The notes beneath the pieces are model-generated. The model worked only from the letters and a program-made list of their open reading frames with translations, ran no database searches and had not been told where the DNA came from. A DNA stretch of 64,000 bases from Ruminococcus sp. UBA1394 (GTDB taxonomy: Bacteria; Bacillota; Clostridia; Oscillospirales; Ruminococcaceae). The stretch spans positions 1 through 64,000 of the forward strand of contig DBQM01000045.1 of the NCBI GenBank assembly GCA_002305725.1. Reading direction: 5' to 3'. The stretch's first letter is position 1. Each line of letters starts with the position of its first letter. Positions 1 through 8,916 of the stretch are shown in pieces. Both the position numbers and the translations under genes were made by a program.

Positions 1-52
1 CAATATCTATTGTAGCACTACATTCTGATAATCATTATTTTATGAAAAATAC

Positions 53-81
53 TTGAAGTTTCCCGCAGAATATGTTAAAAT
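53..81 (+). promoter_or_regulatory. Sigma-A-like promoter of the ddl-murI operon
   Basis: TTGAAG at 53-58 and TAAAAT at 76-81 are separated by 17 bases. This is a good match to the housekeeping consensus and sits about 80 bases upstream of the ddl start. The transcript would begin near position 88. The intervening leader contains a short CCGGA/TCCGG inverted pair (about 103-125) but no obvious terminator. Confidence 0.55.
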
Positions 82-158
82 ATAGTGATACATAATAGTT
101 TCCGGAGCTTTCAGGCGAAGGTCCGGTACGGAAATAATTATTTAAGGAGTTGGAGACA

Positions 159-1232
159 ATGTCAAAAATCAAAGTCGCAGTTCTGTTCGGCGGCGTTTCA
201 AGCGAACATGATATTTCACTGATCTCAGCAACAAACGTTATCGAAAATATGCCAAAGGATAAGTATGAGGTTATCTGCATCGGAATCACCAAAAAGGGAC
301 GCTGGCTTTACTATCCGGGAGATGTGAGCAATATTGCGTCCGGCGAATGGGAAAAGGATACTGACTGCTCATCTGCAATAATTTCTCCGGACCCTCTCCA
401 CAAGGGCATCATCATTCTTGAAAACGGTGAATATACCACAAGAAAGGTTGACGTTGTCTTTCCGGTACTCCACGGCAAAAACGGCGAAGACGGAACAGTA
501 CAGGGACTCCTTGACCTTTCAAAGATTCCTTATGTAGGCTGCGGACTTCTTGCTTCGGCGTCCTGCATGGACAAAACACACACCCACTCCGTTCTTGACT
601 ACAACAACATAAGAACTGCAGAATGGAGAATGCTGGGGCTCAGAGATTTAAACCATCTTGACAGAAAATGCGCAGAAATTGCCGACGACCTTGGATTCCC
701 TGTTTTCGTAAAGCCTGCAAATGCCGGTTCTTCAATCGGAATAAACAAGGCAAACGACCTTGAGGCACTTAAAGAGGCTGTTAAAATTGCTTTTTCTCAT
801 GACAACAAGGTTGTAATCGAGGAATTTATAAAGGGCAGGGAACTTGAAGTTGCTGTTTTCGGATATGATTCACCTTTTGCATCATTTGTAGGAGAAATTG
901 CAAAGAGCAATGATTTTTATGACTACGAGTCAAAATATATCAACAATTCCGTAGAGCTGCGCATTCCTGCTGAAATTCCGGACGAAAGCGAAAAAGCTAT
1001 CAGAGAAACTGCAATAAACGCATACAAGGCTATGGGATGCAAGGGACTTTCAAGAGTAGACTTCTTCCTGACTGATGACGGAGAGGTTGTTCTCAATGAG
1101 ATAAACACAATGCCGGGCTTTACATCTATCAGTATGTACCCGAAGCTTATGGAAGACCTGGGCATGACATACAGCTACCTTATCGACAAGCTTATCGAAC
1201 AGGCAATAGACAACGCTGAAAGAAACTATTAA
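159..1232 (+). CDS. ddl: D-alanine--D-alanine ligase
   Basis: This cytoplasmic ATP-grasp enzyme joins two D-alanines to make the dipeptide that ends the peptidoglycan stem. The N-terminal part begins with KVAVLFGGVSSEHDIS, the substrate-binding start typical of Ddl, followed by FPVLHGKNGEDGT, the ATP-grasp core (FVKPANAGSSIGI) and a C-terminal metal/ATP site with NEINTMPGFTSISMYPKL. The product is 357 residues, normal for the family. I chose the ATG at 159 because AAGGAG at 144-149 lies nine bases upstream; an in-frame TTG at 150 abuts the Shine-Dalgarno sequence and cannot use it. It is followed 14 bases later by murI, so D-Glu and D-Ala-D-Ala supply are made together. Assignment is secure. 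Confidence 0.96.
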   Translation: MSKIKVAVLFGGVSSEHDISLISATNVIENMPKDKYEVICIGITKKGRWLYYPGDVSNIASGEWEKDTDCSSAIISPDPLHKGIIILENGEYTTRKVDVVFPVLHGKNGEDGTVQGLLDLSKIPYVGCGLLASASCMDKTHTHSVLDYNNIRTAEWRMLGLRDLNHLDRKCAEIADDLGFPVFVKPANAGSSIGINKANDLEALKEAVKIAFSHDNKVVIEEFIKGRELEVAVFGYDSPFASFVGEIAKSNDFYDYESKYINNSVELRIPAEIPDESEKAIRETAINAYKAMGCKGLSRVDFFLTDDGEVVLNEINTMPGFTSISMYPKLMEDLGMTYSYLIDKLIEQAIDNAERNY

Positions 1233-1246
1233 AGGAAATCATTCAT

Positions 1247-2059
1247 ATGAACAATAATTATGCTATCGGAGTATTCGATTCGGGAATGGGCGGACTTACA
1301 TCTGTCAAGGAACTTAATGAACTGCTTCCCGGAGAAGACATAATTTATTTCGGAGATACCGCAAGAATACCTTACGGCAGCAGAAGCCGTGAAACTGTTT
1401 TAAGATATGCAAGGGAGGACGTTGCATTTCTTCTGAAGCATAAAATAAAAATGATAATTGCCGCCTGCGGTACTGTGAGCTCTGTTATCGGCTCTGAACC
1501 GCTTGTTGACAATATGCCCTTTACCGGAGTGCTTCTTCCGGCGGCACAGGCTGCCTGCGCTGCAACGAAAACCGGAAAAATCGGCGTTATCGGCACTCCT
1601 GCGACCATTCGCAGCGGCAGCTTCGGAAAGGCTATAAAGGCGATAATGCCCCATGCAAAGGTGATAGGCAATGCCTGCCCGCTGTTTGTACACCTTGTTG
1701 AAAACGGCTATACTGCAAGGGACTGCCAGATAACAAGGCTTGCCGCTGAGGAGTATCTCACTCCTATTAAGGCGGAGGGCGTTGACACGCTTATTCTTGG
1801 CTGTACACACTATCCGGTCATAAAGGATATAATCGCAGACATCATGGGGGAGGGCGTAAAGCTTATTTCTCCGGGCGCAGAGGCTGCAAAATATGCACAG
1901 AGCTGTCTTATGTCAGCTGATATGCTCAACGAAGAGGGACACGTCGGAAAGAATACCTTTTATGTAAGCGACAGCAGAGAGCTTTTTGAAGAAAACGCTA
2001 AGCACTTCCTTGAACATCCGGTAAGCGGAGAAGTGTTCAGCTGTAATTTAGGAGAATAA
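1247..2059 (+). CDS. murI: Glutamate racemase
   Basis: This enzyme converts L-glutamate to D-glutamate for peptidoglycan. The 270-residue product carries the phosphate/substrate loop IGVFDSGMGGLTS near the N-terminus, the GDTARIPYG motif, and the two catalytic cysteines in AACGTVSS and LGCTHYP. The first cysteine motif is ACGT rather than the usual ACNT; both acid/base cysteines are intact, so activity is expected. It lies between ddl and a DUF1934 gene with gaps of 14 and 3 bases, consistent with one cell-wall operon. Confidence 0.95.
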   Translation: MNNNYAIGVFDSGMGGLTSVKELNELLPGEDIIYFGDTARIPYGSRSRETVLRYAREDVAFLLKHKIKMIIAACGTVSSVIGSEPLVDNMPFTGVLLPAAQAACAATKTGKIGVIGTPATIRSGSFGKAIKAIMPHAKVIGNACPLFVHLVENGYTARDCQITRLAAEEYLTPIKAEGVDTLILGCTHYPVIKDIIADIMGEGVKLISPGAEAAKYAQSCLMSADMLNEEGHVGKNTFYVSDSRELFEENAKHFLEHPVSGEVFSCNLGE

Positions 2060-2062
2060 AAT

Positions 2063-2503
2063 TTGGATTCTGAAAATTTTGTGATAGAAATGAAAAGTAT
2101 TCAGTCCATTTACAATGACAGGACTGAAACGGAACTTGTAACTTCCGGAAAGTTCAGACGCAGTGATGACAAGTTTCTGATAAGCTATCTTGATTCTGAG
2201 GCGACCGGATTTGAAGGCTCTGAAACTGAAATTACCGTCACCGGAAACAAGCTCGCCTCTATTATAAGAAGGGGCAGCTCAAGCTCAGACCTTGTAATTG
2301 AGCCGGGGAAAAGGCACCACTGCCATTACTCAACGCCATACGGCGATATGGTTATCGGAATTTACACTCACACTATTGAAAATAAGCTAAGCGAAAACGG
2401 CGGCAGCTTATACATGAAATATACAATCGACATTAACACAAGCTATATGTCGGACAATGAAATAATAATGAATATCAAGGAGGCACCGCATATCAGCGGC
2501 TGA
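2063..2503 (+). CDS. DUF1934 (YwiB-like) beta-barrel protein
   Basis: The 146-residue product matches the DUF1934/YwiB pattern: an N-terminal strand set (FVIEMKSIQS), a central region with a conserved acidic/aromatic stretch, and a C-terminal KYTIDINTSYMSDNEIIMNIKE. The family forms a calycin-like barrel and has no established reaction. The start is TTG at 2063, preceded by AGGAG at 2050-2054. As in bacilli (ywiB-argS), it sits directly upstream of argS, which supports the family call more than any single motif. Confidence 0.8.
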   Translation: MDSENFVIEMKSIQSIYNDRTETELVTSGKFRRSDDKFLISYLDSEATGFEGSETEITVTGNKLASIIRRGSSSSDLVIEPGKRHHCHYSTPYGDMVIGIYTHTIENKLSENGGSLYMKYTIDINTSYMSDNEIIMNIKEAPHISG

Positions 2504-2562
2504 CATCTGTACAGCAATAATGCGGCGCTGACTTAAAAAGCACAGAAAGGCTGGTTTAACCA

Positions 2563-4329
2563 ATGGCAGACTTATTAAAGCTTGCATCATCACAGGCAAG
2601 GGAAGTAATCCTTGATTCCTTAGGCAGACTTGTTTCTCTGGGAAAAGCTCCGGCAGAACCTCTTCCGGATTTTATCATTGAAATTCCTGCTGACAAGAGC
2701 CACGGCGATTTTGCTGCAAATGCGGCAATGGTTATGGCAAAGGCTTTCAGACTTGCACCAAGAAAAATTGCAGAGCTTATCTGCGAAGAAGCTGTACTTG
2801 ACGGTACATACTTTGAAAGAATGGAAATTGCAGGTCCGGGATTTATCAACTTTTTCCTCTCTAAAAAATGGTTCTCAGCAGTTGCGGACACAGTTATATG
2901 CGAGGGCGACGGTTACGGCAGGACAAATACAGGCGCAGGAAAAAGAGTTCTTGTGGAATTCGTTTCCGCTAACCCGACAGGTCCTATGCATATCGGAAAC
3001 GCAAGAGGCGGAGCGATAGGCGACGGTCTTGCAGAGATTCTTGACTGGGCAGGCTACAATGTTGAGAGAGAATTTTATGTAAATGACGCCGGCAATCAGA
3101 TAGAAAAATTCGGCAAGTCACTCGACCTCAGATATATGCAGCTCTGCAGCAGGGACGGACTTGCTGTCATGGCGAAATCCGGCAATGAAACTGAAAAGAT
3201 ATGCGAGGCAATCTACAATGATTCCGAAACATTCCCTATGCCAGAGGATGTTTATCTTGGAATGGACATTATCGCCCATGCGCACAATTTCTTTGAGGAA
3301 CACGGTGCGGCTCTTGCAAAACAGCCGGAAGAGGAACGCAGAAAGCAGCTTGTTGCATACGCTCTCCCTAAAAATATTGACGGACTTGAAAAAGACCTGG
3401 GCAAATACCGTATCACCTATGATACATGGTTCCGTGAAAGCACTCTCCACAATGACGGTTCTGTAAAGAAAATTGTTGAGATGCTTACAGAAAGAGGCTA
3501 CACCTACGAAAAAGAGGGTGCAATATGGTTCAAATCCTCTGAGCTCGGGGACGAAAAGGACAGAGTCCTCGTCCGTGCAAACGGAATCCCGACTTATTTC
3601 GTTCCGGACATTGCCTACCACTACAACAAGCTTGTGACAAGAGGCTTTGACAAGGCAATTGATATTTTCGGCGCAGACCACCACGGCTATATTCCGAGAA
3701 TGAAAGCCGCTCTTACTGCTCTCGGCGTAGATGCGGACAGGCTTGACATCGTTATCATGCAGATGGTAAATCTTGTGAAGGACGGAGAAAAGTACAAGCT
3801 TTCAAAGCGTTCCGGAAAGGCTATCACACTTTCAACTTTACTTGATGAAATTCCGATAGACGCTGCAAGATTTTTCTTCAATTACCGTGAGCCGAATTCA
3901 CATTTTGATTTTGACCTCGACCTTGCAGTTGAAAAATCTTCCCAGAATCCGGTGTTCTATGTTCAGTATGCTCATGCAAGAATATGCAGTCTTATTACTG
4001 CTCTGAAAGTTTCCGGATATGATGTTGAGTCCTACAATGCGGACGAGCTTGACATTCTGGACAAGCCGCAGGAAATCGAGCTGATACGCCATCTTGCGTC
4101 ACTTCCGGAGGTTATCGACAGCGCCGCAAAGACTTATGACCCGTCTAAAATTACCAAATACGCAGTTGAGCTTGCAACACTTTTCCATAAGTTCTATGAC
4201 GCCTGCAGCGTGAAAAATGCGGAAACAGAAGAGCTTAAAAAAGCAAGACTTGTACTCTGCCGTGCTGTACTTCAGGCACTCAGAAATACTTTATCAATAT
4301 TAAAAATTGACAAACCGGAAAAAATGTGA
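2563..4329 (+). CDS. argS: Arginyl-tRNA synthetase
   Basis: This class I aminoacyl-tRNA synthetase charges tRNA-Arg. The 588-residue product has the N-terminal Add-1 domain for the tRNA D-loop, the HIGH signature as PMHIGNARGG (around residue 143), the KMSKS-like loop KLSKRSG (around residue 412), and a C-terminal DALR anticodon-binding domain ending in LCRAVLQALRNTLSIL. Length and motif order are normal. It starts at an ATG 60 bases after the DUF1934 gene and probably shares its transcript. Confidence 0.96.
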   Translation: MADLLKLASSQAREVILDSLGRLVSLGKAPAEPLPDFIIEIPADKSHGDFAANAAMVMAKAFRLAPRKIAELICEEAVLDGTYFERMEIAGPGFINFFLSKKWFSAVADTVICEGDGYGRTNTGAGKRVLVEFVSANPTGPMHIGNARGGAIGDGLAEILDWAGYNVEREFYVNDAGNQIEKFGKSLDLRYMQLCSRDGLAVMAKSGNETEKICEAIYNDSETFPMPEDVYLGMDIIAHAHNFFEEHGAALAKQPEEERRKQLVAYALPKNIDGLEKDLGKYRITYDTWFRESTLHNDGSVKKIVEMLTERGYTYEKEGAIWFKSSELGDEKDRVLVRANGIPTYFVPDIAYHYNKLVTRGFDKAIDIFGADHHGYIPRMKAALTALGVDADRLDIVIMQMVNLVKDGEKYKLSKRSGKAITLSTLLDEIPIDAARFFFNYREPNSHFDFDLDLAVEKSSQNPVFYVQYAHARICSLITALKVSGYDVESYNADELDILDKPQEIELIRHLASLPEVIDSAAKTYDPSKITKYAVELATLFHKFYDACSVKNAETEELKKARLVLCRAVLQALRNTLSILKIDKPEKM

Positions 4330-4360
4330 TATTATAGTTATAGTACAAGTTACAGTTCAG

Positions 4361-4384
4361 TTACAAATGATTAATCGTTTGTAA
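4361..4384. promoter_or_regulatory. 24-bp near-perfect palindrome upstream of the PucR-type regulator
   Basis: The arms TTACAAA and TTTGTAA flank a central GATTAATC, with a single mismatched pair in the whole 24 bases. It is not followed by a T-run, so it is a better operator than terminator. It lies about 125 bases upstream of the PucR-type gene and may be its autoregulatory site; that link is inference. Confidence 0.45.
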
Positions 4385-4508
4385 GAGATGACATTTTATA
4401 AAAGTTTAAAAACCCATGAAATGCTGATATCTGAATGTCCTGTATGTGTTACAATTTGTAATATGCCGGGACTATAAAAAGAAAAATAAAGCAGAAAGGA
4501 ATACCTCT

Positions 4509-5594
4509 ATGTCTAACAGATTATTTCAAGGTCTTGTACACCAGATGAGGGACGCTGTAAACGCCGTTATCGGTGTTGTGGACGAAACCGCTACAATCAT
4601 TGCCTGCAGCGACCTTACAAAGGTCGGAACAACAAACGAGTTTGTTTCTCTCGACCTTAACGACTCCCATGATATCTTTATTCGTGACGGATATACCTAC
4701 AAGCCTTTCGGCTCAAGGGTGAAGCCGGAATATGCAGTTTTTGTGGAGGGCGTTGATGACAATGCCGCAAAGTATGCCACAATTATGGCTATCAGTCTGT
4801 CCAACATCAAGCAGTATTACGACGAAAAGTATGACAGAAACAATTTCATAAAGAATGTTGTTTTAGACAACGTTCTGCCGGGCGATATCGTTATCAAGGC
4901 GAGAGAACTGCACTTTAACGCTGAGATAAGCAGAGTTGTATTTCTCATAAGAATCGTTTCAGCAAACGATATTTCCGCTTATGACGTAATCCAGAATCTC
5001 TTCCCGGACAAAAACAAGGATTTCGTTTTCAACATCACAGAAAGCGACATCGTGCTTGTAAAGGAAATCAAAAGCACAGTTGATTCAAAGGACCTTGAAA
5101 AGCTTGCCCGTTCTATTTCCGATACCCTCAGCAGCGAATTCTACACAAGAGTCAATGTGGGAATCGGTACTGCCGTTGTAGGCGTAAAGGAGCTTGCACG
5201 TTCATTCAAGGAAGCACAGATGGCTCTTGAAGTCGGCAAGGTTTTCGATACAGACAAAAATATCGTAAGCTATGATAATCTCGGTATTGCAAGACTGATT
5301 TATCATCTGCCTACGACCCTCTGCGAAACATTTCTGCACGAGGTATTCAAAAAAGGAAGTATCGAATCTCTCGATCATGAAACTCTGTTTACAATTCAGA
5401 AGTTCTTTGAAAACAATCTTAACGTTTCTGAGACATCAAGAAAGCTTTTTGTACACAGAAATACCCTTGTTTACAGACTTGAAAAAATCAAAAAGCTGAC
5501 AGGACTTGACCTCAGGGAATTCGACCATGCTATTATTTTCAAGATTGCCCTTATGGTTAAGAAGTATTTATCCGCTAATCCGGTTAAATTCTGA
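4509..5594 (+). CDS. PucR/CdaR-type helix-turn-helix transcriptional regulator
   Basis: The 361-residue product has an N-terminal sensory region (FQGLVHQMRDAVNAVIGVVDE) followed by a GGDEF-like middle part and a C-terminal PucR-type helix-turn-helix: FFENNLNVSETSRKLFVHRN then TLVYRLEKIKKLTGLDLR. That tail is typical of the CdaR (carbohydrate diacid regulator) and PucR activators. The ATG at 4509 has GAAAGGA about ten bases upstream. No catabolic gene adjoins; the next genes are ftsE and ftsX, so its targets cannot be read from context. A 24-bp palindrome upstream (4361-4384) is a candidate operator. Confidence 0.82.
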   Translation: MSNRLFQGLVHQMRDAVNAVIGVVDETATIIACSDLTKVGTTNEFVSLDLNDSHDIFIRDGYTYKPFGSRVKPEYAVFVEGVDDNAAKYATIMAISLSNIKQYYDEKYDRNNFIKNVVLDNVLPGDIVIKARELHFNAEISRVVFLIRIVSANDISAYDVIQNLFPDKNKDFVFNITESDIVLVKEIKSTVDSKDLEKLARSISDTLSSEFYTRVNVGIGTAVVGVKELARSFKEAQMALEVGKVFDTDKNIVSYDNLGIARLIYHLPTTLCETFLHEVFKKGSIESLDHETLFTIQKFFENNLNVSETSRKLFVHRNTLVYRLEKIKKLTGLDLREFDHAIIFKIALMVKKYLSANPVKF

Positions 5595-5659
5595 TAAACT
5601 GCATGGCCGGACAGATTTATTTACGCCGGATATTTCCGGCTTAAAGGAAGGTGTCCATT

Positions 5660-6343
5660 TTGGTAGAACTGAAAAATGTGTCTGTCACCTATTCAACGGG
5701 TGTTGATGCACTGAACAATGTAAGCTTAAAGATAAACGACGGAGAGTTTGCTTTTGTAGTCGGCTCATCAGGTGCCGGAAAGAGTACTCTTATCAAGCTT
5801 ATATTGAAGGAAATTGACGCAACAAGCGGAATTGTTATGGTCAATGACTATAACCTCAGTACACTTAAAAGAAAGAAAATTCCTGAGTTCCGCAGAACGA
5901 TCGGATTCGTCTTTCAGGATTTCAGACTTATCCCTTCAATGACAGTTTACGAAAACATTGCATTCGTACTTCGTGTTATTGACGCACCGAAAAAATACAT
6001 AAGAAAAAGAGTTCCTTATGTTATAAGTCTTGTGGGACTGCAGGAAAAATCGAACTCTTACCCTAATCAGCTTTCAGGCGGTGAGCAGCAGCGTGTTGCC
6101 ATTGCAAGAGCGCTTGTGAATGACCCTCAGCTGATTATTGCCGATGAGCCTACGGGAAATATTGACCCGGAGCTTTCATATGAAATCGTTGACCTCCTCA
6201 AGGGCATAAATGACTGCGGTACTACCATTCTTATGGTTACCCATGAGCATGACCTTGTACGTCATTTCGGCGGAAGAATTATCAATATTGATTCCGGCGA
6301 GATCGTTTTTGACGAGGTGATTGGAGGAGTCAATGAAGATTAG
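5660..6343 (+). CDS. ftsE: Cell division ATP-binding protein FtsE
   Basis: This is the ATPase of the FtsEX complex, which couples division to activation of septal murein hydrolases. It shows Walker A GSSGAGKST, Q-loop VFQDFRLIP, signature LSGGEQQRVAIARAL, Walker B LIIADEPTGNID and the switch histidine in MVTHEHD. I place the start at TTG 5660, seven bases after AAGGAAGG; the upstream GTG at 5651 overlaps the ribosome site. The start MVELKNVSVTYSTG then matches other FtsE proteins. It overlaps ftsX by 11 bases. Confidence 0.93.
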   Translation: MVELKNVSVTYSTGVDALNNVSLKINDGEFAFVVGSSGAGKSTLIKLILKEIDATSGIVMVNDYNLSTLKRKKIPEFRRTIGFVFQDFRLIPSMTVYENIAFVLRVIDAPKKYIRKRVPYVISLVGLQEKSNSYPNQLSGGEQQRVAIARALVNDPQLIIADEPTGNIDPELSYEIVDLLKGINDCGTTILMVTHEHDLVRHFGGRIINIDSGEIVFDEVIGGVNED

Positions 6344-7238
6344 CGGTATAAGATATCTGACAAAGCAGGGTTTTGAAAATGTATGGAAAAACAGAATGAT
6401 GGCGTTTGCGTCCTTCTGCGTACTGCTTGTTTCGATTCTGCTTGTGGGTATATCAATTCTTTTTTACATTAACATCAATTCCATGATCGGCGGAGTTGAA
6501 AACAAAAATGAGGTAATCGTTTATCTTGATGATAATACGACCAATGCTCAGATCCTGGAAATGCAGTCGCTCCTTGAACAGATGGATAATGTGGACAAGG
6601 TTGAATTTTATTCAAAGGATAAAGCCTTTGAGGATATGAAAAAAAGCATGAATGAATATGAGGAGCTTTTTACATCGCTGGAAGGCGATAACCCTCTTCC
6701 GGATTCATTCAGACTTAAAATAAAGGATATTACACTTACCTCTGAAACGGTTACTCTTATTGAAGAACTTGACCATGTTTACTCTATAAGAGCAGCCTAT
6801 GATTTCGTTAATATTCTTACGGAGATGAAAAAGATAATAACTCTTATTGCTTCTGCTATTATTATTGCTCTTGCTATTGTTTCTATGGTTATTATTTCCA
6901 ACACAACAAAAGCAAGTGTATTTGCAAGAAGAAATGAAATCAGTATTATGAAATATGTTGGTGCGACCAACGCTTTCATTCGTATCCCGTTCTTTGTTGA
7001 GGGCATGATAACCGGTATGGCTGCCGGAGCTGTTGCCACAATTATAACATGGATAGGATATGACGCAGTTGTAAAACTGCTTACTGAGGAGGTAAATATA
7101 CTTAATATTATCGGTACAGGAAGTATTCTTCCTTTTGGCGATATTATTATAAAGGTGGCGCTGTCGTACATTATTTCCGGAGCGGTTATCGGTGCTCTGG
7201 GAAGTGTTCTCAGTACCAGAAAGCATCTGAACGTATAA
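6333..7238 (+). CDS. ftsX: Cell division permease-like protein FtsX
   Basis: The 301-residue membrane protein has the FtsX layout: a first transmembrane helix (about residues 22-45), an extracellular domain of about 110 residues (ENKNEVIVYLDDNTTNAQI onwards) that binds the hydrolase partner, then three helices including the segment after RNEISIMKYVGATNAFIR, the conserved cytoplasmic loop of the family. The ATG at 6333 is preceded by GGAGGAG; it overlaps ftsE. The M23 protein 87 bases downstream is the likely extracellular partner. Confidence 0.93.
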   Translation: MKISGIRYLTKQGFENVWKNRMMAFASFCVLLVSILLVGISILFYININSMIGGVENKNEVIVYLDDNTTNAQILEMQSLLEQMDNVDKVEFYSKDKAFEDMKKSMNEYEELFTSLEGDNPLPDSFRLKIKDITLTSETVTLIEELDHVYSIRAAYDFVNILTEMKKIITLIASAIIIALAIVSMVIISNTTKASVFARRNEISIMKYVGATNAFIRIPFFVEGMITGMAAGAVATIITWIGYDAVVKLLTEEVNILNIIGTGSILPFGDIIIKVALSYIISGAVIGALGSVLSTRKHLNV

Positions 7239-7325
7239 GGGCAGACATTATTTATGGTTTTGCCCGGAGATATTACGGAAAATTAAGATTGGTGGTGTTT
7301 AGCCGGAAGAAACCGGCGGTTATTT

Positions 7326-8708
7326 ATGAAAATCACATTCGGAAAAAATAAGCTTAAAGCTATGGCACTTGTGCTTTGCGCAGTGATAACAGCGGGAAGT
7401 CTTACCTGTGTGAATTACGGAAAGCCTGTTATTAAAACAGAGGCTAAAACAATTTCTGATATCGAGAATGAAAAGGCTGAAAATCAGGCTGAAATTGATG
7501 AACTTCAAAGAGAGCTTGACAGTCTGAAAGATGATGTTGCTGAACAGGAGGCATATCAGACTCAGCTTCAGGAAAAAATTGATCTTCAGAATAAAAACAT
7601 TGATAATGTAAATACTATTATCAATGACCTTAACAATAAAATCGAGGAAAAAGAAAATAAAATTGACCAGCTGGAAAAGGATATCGCCCAGAAACAGGTT
7701 GATATCGACGAGGGACTTGAACTTTTCAAGGCACGTCTGAGAGCAATGTATATTTCCGGCAATGACAGTCTTGCGTCTGCACTTGTAGGTGCAACTGATT
7801 TCTATGATATGCTTTCAAAAATCGAGTTTATATCCCAGGTTGCAAAGCATGATGACGAACTGATTGATTCTCTTAAAACACAGCTTGAACAGTTTGAAGA
7901 GGCACAGGCACAGCTTGACATTGAAAAAGCAGAGCTTGCAGCTGACCTCCAGACACAGGAGGACAACAGAAAAGAGCTTAACGCAGCTATCGAACAGCTC
8001 CAGGCAGACTATGCTGAATCTGATGACTACATAAAGCGTAAAGAAGCCGACATGGCGTCAAGACAGAGAGATATTGATTCTCTTGAAGCTGATAATGCCG
8101 CAATGGACGCTGAAATGGAAGAAATTGAAGCTGAAATCGAAAGACAGCGTCAGGCAGCTGAGGCAGCGGCCGCTGCAGCTGCTGAAGAAGACGATGATGA
8201 TGACTATTACAGCGATGACAGCTATTCTGACAGCGGTTCTTCAGGCAGCGGTTATGTTCCTGAAACATCAGCCGACGAAAACTACGGCGGTTCATTGTCA
8301 TGGCCTGTTCCGGGATTCTACGGAATCTCAAGCGGATACGGCTACAGATGGGGTTCTCTCCATGCCGGTATTGATATTGCCGGCGGAGGTATTTCCGGAG
8401 CAACTATTACTGCCGCTGACAGCGGAACAGTAACTCTTGTAAAAACCGGCTGTACCCATAACTACGGAAAAGACGGCAGCTGCGGCTGTAACGGCGGTTA
8501 CGGAAACTATATTGTTATAGACCATGGAAACGGTATCTCAACACTTTACGGTCACTGCGCTGATGTTTATGTTTCTGTCGGACAGTCAGTTTCAAGAGGA
8601 GAGGCAATTGGTTCAGTAGGCTCAACAGGCTGGTCAACAGGTTTCCATCTCCATTTTGAAGTAAGAGTAGGCGGCTCAACCGTTGATCCGACAAGTTATC
8701 TTTATTAA
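7326..8708 (+). CDS. FtsEX-associated murein hydrolase (coiled coil plus M23 peptidase)
   Basis: The 460-residue exported protein has an N-terminal signal peptide (KLKAMALVLCAVITAGSLTC), a long coiled coil (about residues 40-275, rich in E, Q, D and L), an Asp/Ser-rich linker, and a C-terminal LytM/M23 metallopeptidase domain. Zinc ligands are visible in HAGIDIAGG (H and D) and HLHFEV (H). This is the EnvC/PcsB architecture: the coiled coil docks on FtsX and ATP hydrolysis by FtsE releases the peptidase domain. Position right after ftsEX supports that. Unlike EnvC, the M23 zinc ligands are present, so it may cut peptidoglycan itself. Confidence 0.9.
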   Translation: MKITFGKNKLKAMALVLCAVITAGSLTCVNYGKPVIKTEAKTISDIENEKAENQAEIDELQRELDSLKDDVAEQEAYQTQLQEKIDLQNKNIDNVNTIINDLNNKIEEKENKIDQLEKDIAQKQVDIDEGLELFKARLRAMYISGNDSLASALVGATDFYDMLSKIEFISQVAKHDDELIDSLKTQLEQFEEAQAQLDIEKAELAADLQTQEDNRKELNAAIEQLQADYAESDDYIKRKEADMASRQRDIDSLEADNAAMDAEMEEIEAEIERQRQAAEAAAAAAAEEDDDDDYYSDDSYSDSGSSGSGYVPETSADENYGGSLSWPVPGFYGISSGYGYRWGSLHAGIDIAGGGISGATITAADSGTVTLVKTGCTHNYGKDGSCGCNGGYGNYIVIDHGNGISTLYGHCADVYVSVGQSVSRGEAIGSVGSTGWSTGFHLHFEVRVGGSTVDPTSYLY

Positions 8709-8723
8709 GCATCTTAAAATATA

Positions 8724-8888
8724 TAGTAAACGAAAAATATTTTTTTCGTTTACTATTAGCCGATATGCACGAAGCTTACGAAGTAAGCGGATGTGCAAGG
8801 TTATAAAATAAATTATTATAGTGAAAGCAAAATTATTTTTTGCGTTCACTATATATTACAGGGCAAGCTTTAAATCTTGCCCTGTTTT
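8724..8888 (+). terminator. Cluster of four hairpins between the M23 and S41 genes, ending in an intrinsic terminator
   Basis: Four stem-loops lie side by side: 8724-8755 (TAGTAAACGAAAAA and its complement), 8766-8797 (TGCAC and GCTTAC arms), 8817-8853 (arms resembling the first, TAGTGAAAGCAAAA) and 8859-8884 (CAGGGCAAG/CTTGCCCTG followed by TTTT). The first ends the ftsEX unit and the last is a standard terminator shape placed just before the S41 gene. The first and third are diverged relatives. Confidence 0.6.
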
Positions 8889-8916
8889 GCGTAACGAAGA
8901 AAGGGTGCAGACAAAT

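Noticed and set aside
1400..1810. Minus-strand frame inside murI
   Set aside because: It lies wholly inside a clear enzyme gene, lacks a ribosome site and has no recognisable domain.
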